A model generated the notes under the pieces. It was not told the DNA's origin. It did no database searches and saw only the letters and a list, made by a program, of their open reading frames with translations. The translations under genes were made by a program, and so were the position numbers. Of a stretch of DNA of 64,000 nucleotides, positions 59,101 to 64,000 are shown one piece after another. This DNA is from Ignelater luminosus (Eukaryota > Arthropoda > Insecta > Coleoptera > Elateridae): assembly GCA_011009095.1 (NCBI GenBank), contig VTPC01090549.1, forward strand, positions 77,653 to 141,652. The letters run 5' to 3'. How positions within the stretch are numbered: the stretch's first letter is position 1; every line of letters begins with the position of its first letter.

Positions 59101-62100
59101 GGTACATCCCAGGGATTGTCGATAGAATATTTAGCGATGGCAGAAATTATTGGCGATGTTTTCACTCAAGCAAATTATCACCTTAATAGAAATTAGTCAA
59201 CTACTTGAACTACTTTTCGATAATTCGCAAAATTATTCTAAGTCCAAACTTCACATATAAAAAACACGGAGGACGCGTATTTCTTTGTCGATAACTCTTG
59301 TTGAACTCTCCCGAGCTTTTTGCGAAATGCCTAATTTCTAACCCCCCGAAAAGGTGGATCTAACAAATTATTGGATGGTCGGCATGCATGACGACATGAC
59401 AACCAATAAAATAATACGAAAAGGAAGTGATTTAACAAGAAACTCGAACGTTGCACTCTGTAATTGTAGAAAAATCTCATCCGGGCCAGACAAAGTGACA
59501 GTTTTATGGTTTAAAGGAGCATAAAACTAAAAGATAAGAATGCAAAATCCTTTGAAATGCGAAAATTAAATCTGAAAAATACAAATTCAGAGATAGTTTT
59601 ATTCTATGCAAAACCCTAATGTATCTCTAGTTTAGCATTGAAGAAATATTTTTATAAGAGAATTCTAAAAGAAAATAATGTTCCCAAGAGATAAATCTCA
59701 TAATGTCAAGGGGCATTTAACCAAGTGGCTTTTATGCTACAGAAAGACGATAAAATTAATTTCAAAAAAGAATAAACGTATTTACAGTAGGAAAAGGTTG
59801 AAAGTAATAAAAAGATATTTTGTTATTTACAGAAGTTAATAACAGTATTAAAGAAACATCTACAACATAATGCTACCAGATAATAATGTTATCCCAAAAA
59901 CGTAAATATTGGACTGTACTAAACCTCTAAAATACTTTCAGTCTTGAATTTGGTTGGTAGTAGACTCACAACACACCTGAGTTGTCTCCTTTTTTCTTGG
60001 GATTTCTAATTTGTCTTCACATTCAAGTATTGATGTGTTGGAAGAACATCTGAAGAAATTAAGAAACTAATCATAATCATCATGTTTTTACCAGGACATT
60101 TAGAAGCTTCTATTTTGTCTGTCTTTACCAAAGTAAGAAATGGCTATTGTGCCATCTAAGAAAACTATAATATTTTGAAAATTTTCAGAATCCATAACCT
60201 GAAGTTCAAAAAAGAATTATTATTAACGAAAATACAGGAAACTAAAATAACAAAAGTGTCAAAGTTCGCTAAGAAAGAGAAATAACATCTAGTTTATATG
60301 AAGAAAGCAATATCGATTTAGCGTTTGAAGGTGAGATACTGTTAGGGTCAATTTCAGCTAAGAATAATAGCAACACAGCAGCAACGAGAAACACACAATA
60401 ACCTGAGACTGACTCTTGAGTTCTAGTCATATTTAAATTCTCTTTTTCTTGCTCAATAACAAAAATGGATAAGAAAACTGAATTGGTAAATTTATAAAGT
60501 GGAAATCCTCAAGCAATTTTTCCTTTGCAGAATAATCTCGGTACAAAAAAAGATTTGAAAATGTGAGCAAAACCTCGAAAAGAAAAAAGAAAAGGTTTCT
60601 ATCTGCCTTCTTTGCTTTTTTACCAATTTTTAACATCTTGAGCACGGTTAGTCGAATAGAGATGGAACTTGGTATGTTAGAGTTGGCGTAGCACAGGAAC
60701 TGTAAGTAAGTAACATTGATCGTTATTTGTTTCTGTTAAAGAAATGTCTTACATCTCGGGAAGTAAAAGTCATACGATAAACGATGTAACCGTCTTTTCG
60801 GACATGGTAGATCAATCGATGATTTACAAAAGATGTCTATGTCAAAAATGACATCATAGTCTAAAAACCAAAACAAAACTATTTTTTGACTTGAACAAGA
60901 TCATGGCCAACATTACAATGGCTTGATTAACAATTGTTTGTTAATGTTTTCTGTTTTTTTTTCTGGGCCCTCTTTTTCTCCTATTAATAGCAACTATTTT
61001 GGACCTGCAGCCTTTTTGCTAAGGGCGATGAAATATCCTTTTGATTTAATCTATAATTCTCCAAAGTCTAATGAATTTACCAAAAGACAGTGACAGATAA
61101 GATAGTAGACAGTCTGTAAAAATGTTCACAGACATTTTAATTTTTAGTTGCTCAATTGCATATGATTTAGATATCAAGAAATGATCAAAACCTCGTATTG
61201 GAAAAAGCTAATTATTGATTTTTCTTAAGCATGTTGCTTGCTTTCTTGATGATCTTTACAGGGCTTACATTTTCATTGTTTCAAGATAAGTCAGCATTAG
61301 TTTACTTGTTCGCATGTCATTTACCTTTCATTCACTTTAAAAGGAACTTCTAAATTGAGCTAAGCCATACAATGCCTTTTGCGAGAGACATTTGATTTTT
61401 ATATACGTTTTTCAGAAGATAAAATTGAGATGAGATAAAATCCCCAAATTTCGAATTTCTGTTAAGAAATTTAAAATTTGCAGCACAGCGGTACTTATAC
61501 CACATATATTGAAAAGTAGACTAGTTTTTAATTATAATTATTCGGTTTTAATTTCAATTGAAATAACTAATAGATTATAAAATATAAGGTACCCACCTAT
61601 ACAAAACTAGCAGTGACTTTACAGTAAATATTTGTTTCAGCTGATTTATGCGTATGTTATACTTTTATTGTATTAATTAGTAATTATCCTGTAAATAACA
61701 TGTTGAAGATAATTTTACTGTATATCTAATTTAAACACACGACATTTGTATTGTTATTATATTAAAAGGAGCCGCCTTATCGACATTTTTCTAAACGAAA
61801 AGTCTGTATACTTTCATAAAGTAACAATAATTGCAACCCTTACTACTTTCATTTTTCATTTTTATTTTAAGAACAAAAAGAGCGATAATTTTTTTATTTT
61901 TATATGACCCTCTGATAACGGAGATTAGATTATGGCGTTGTACATTCATCTTTACTGCAAATAAGCAAATACAGGAATACAACTAAATGCAAGTAGTAAG
62001 GGGCTTTGAAATTATTTCGATTGTTTTCATATACTAGATAAAAAAGATTTCATCGCTAAATTTAGTACCTTTTTACCTTCAAAAGTAGAACACGAGAAAA

Positions 62101-64000
62101 AATATTTTCATTAACTTTTGCAGAACGATACTAATGAAGATGCCCAAAAGGTATTAGATTGACAAATTGAAATGCATGACAAGGAAGGATTTAAATTCGT
62201 CACGAGTTAAAGCAAGGATATGTTACAATAACAATACAAGAAAAAAATTTAGTCATTTGAAATGCAGAAATTAGACGAAGTATTGGCGTGTCTTTATAGA
62301 AATGTTTTGCCAAAGACGACTATTGAGAAAGTGAACGCCTGGATTGGAAAAAGTCAACTCTTGATGCATTCGGGATTCTTATCCTACAGCATTCAATGAC
62401 TATGGTTTATAGTAGGTACTCCGCTGTATTGATTCCTTTTTTAAAGTTTTTTTTTTAATTAATAAAATTGATATTTTCTAAATGCTTAGCGAATATTGAG
62501 TACGTATATGTTTTACTAAAAACGAAATTACACCTTTTATGAATAAAACGATAAAAGGTAGTCCTCCAGACTGCATTTTTAAAGAAAATAATGGGAACAA
62601 AGCTTTGTGCGATATCAAACGTGAAACAAACAAAGGCGGAGCAAGCAGATATAATGCTGCTCAATTAGCTCAGACGGACAAATAGTAAAACTCAATGCAC
62701 TTAAATATTAATTTTGTGAATATAAGTTCTTAACTAAATATTTTTATTCTACATTAAGAATTTCTAAATTTTATTTCACATTTTTTCTTAATTTTAGCCT
62801 TTCTTTAATATATTTATATTTAAAAATCAAATTACAAGCACCAAAATGGTAGGCTCCGTATAAAAATCTTTTAATTAGTACTAATATTCTAATCTGAAAG
62901 GGAGCTAAAACTTACACAGCACCAACGTAACAATGACCTGGGTAAGTATCCGTGTATTACAGATGAGGTTATTTATGCAGCTACACTACCACAAAACCTT
63001 AGATTTATCAATGGATGTTTCTACATTCTACCTTTACAGAGACGTCCGTAGATATTAACCTTAGCTTCATGACCAAAGTAGTACCTGCTGTGGGAACAAT
63101 AAAAGCTCAACACCATTTGGACCTTAGTTAATCAATTTTTCCAAGATTGTTTTGCAATTGTGAAACACACTAATGCTTACAATAATTTAAGTCAACCTTA
63201 AAAGTGGCTTAGAAATCTTCATGCTCAGGTTTGATCCTTGACACAAGTAGGTAATTCTTTAAGTGGATAAGAACACTAAGTAAGAAGATCGGTAGTCCAA
63301 GATCCCAATGAGCTGTGACTACGATAGAAAATATGAAGACGTAATATCTATCATACTGTAATTTAAGTCACCACATTAATGAGTCACCCTATACAAACTC
63401 TGTTTCCTTTTCTGTAAGGTAACAGTATACAGTCAAAATACGAAAAAACGGAAACAGAAGATTTCGTAAAGAATATTTAGAAATGCTCACTGTTAAAGTT
63501 AAAACTCATGCCTTGATATGTAGATATCAAAAAGCACTAACGTTTTTGATTATTTTTGAAAAGAAATAATAAATAACAAAGATGAAAATAGCCGTCTGCT
63601 TCGTTATTTCATTCATGTCAAGCATCATTTAAAATTTAATAGATAAACAAATACATAAAAACCTTACCAATTTATCTAATCCAAATGTTAACACCTATCT
63701 CGTTGACTTTTTACCTTTGCTTAACCAGACAATGTCAATTAAAATTTTAAGTCATTGACTCGCTTGGTTGTGATTTAAACAGACCTATTAATTAACTGCA
63801 GACATCTACATGTCTTAGAAACGAGATTAAATTTTATTTATGATGTATAAATCAAAGCTCATTTTGCGATACAACAATTAGTAAAAAAATAAATAAATAT
63901 AAAACAAAATCGTTTCGATTCCGTTCTCCTTCCTTCTTGAACGCCCACTTGAGTTGTAGCAAAAACGGTTCCTAAATGTTCCTATTTAAAAATGCAAAGT
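59101..64000. other. A+T-rich non-coding DNA, no recognised gene
   Basis: Only short chance-like frames are seen. A GTCACCCTATAC motif at 63383 resembles inverted-repeat element ends. No RNA gene is recognised. Confidence 0.55.

Noticed and set aside
62655-62690. tRNA A-box-like TTAGCTCAGACGG
   Set aside because: No B box or cloverleaf pairing follows within tRNA distance.

Overview
The window looks like nuclear DNA of an insect. It is very A+T-rich, and its only recognisable protein-coding material comes from eukaryotic transposable elements typical of insects: a DD41D rosa-type mariner, an irritans-like DD34D mariner, Tc1-like, pogo/Tigger-like, hAT, a KRBA2-type integrase transposon, jockey/CR1-like LINEs and a solo LTR. 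I could not settle the insect order. There are no operons and no RNA genes that I can defend. At most one or two short stretches resemble host exons, the best being 28222-28368 on the plus strand with a GTAAGT donor. The window is probably intergenic or intronic DNA turned into an element graveyard. It contains two assembly gaps, of 10 N and 400 N.

Layout. 1-9682: A+T-rich, nothing recognised. 9683-10041: solo LTR on the minus strand with a GTAA target duplication. 10046-19511: no gene, one 10-N gap. 19512-20266: short inverted-repeat element. 22537-26558 (block A) and 30173-32885 (block B): two diverged copies of one segment. Block A was hit by a complete rosa/DD41D mariner (22786-24090), and block B keeps the matching empty site at about 30418. 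Both blocks contain a decayed pogo-like transposon, nearly complete in A (24710-27453) and cut off in B. 32962-33824: irritans-like mariner with a large in-frame internal deletion; its left end and flank (282 bp) recur identically at 29491-29772, against the 400-N gap. 37806-40800: three decayed Tc1/mariner-superfamily transposases. 41870-44960: a 5'-truncated LINE beside or inside a decayed pogo-like transposase. 47132-47410: small hairpin-type MITE. 53199-53943: diverged tandem duplication of about 350 bp. 54081-56048: internally deleted KRBA2/integrase-type transposon with 210-bp inverted repeats, a TTTA target duplication and an 18-bp perfect palindrome in its termini. 56640-58210: second LINE joined to the C-terminus of a hAT transposase. 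59100-64000: nothing recognised.

No set of genes works together here. The biology is the layered history of mobile elements. The most informative points are the natural empty site beside an apparently intact rosa element, the non-autonomous KRBA2-type derivative with palindromic termini, the heat-shock-element-like motif in the solo LTR, and the identical sequence on both sides of the rearranged, gapped 29.5-33.2 kb interval.
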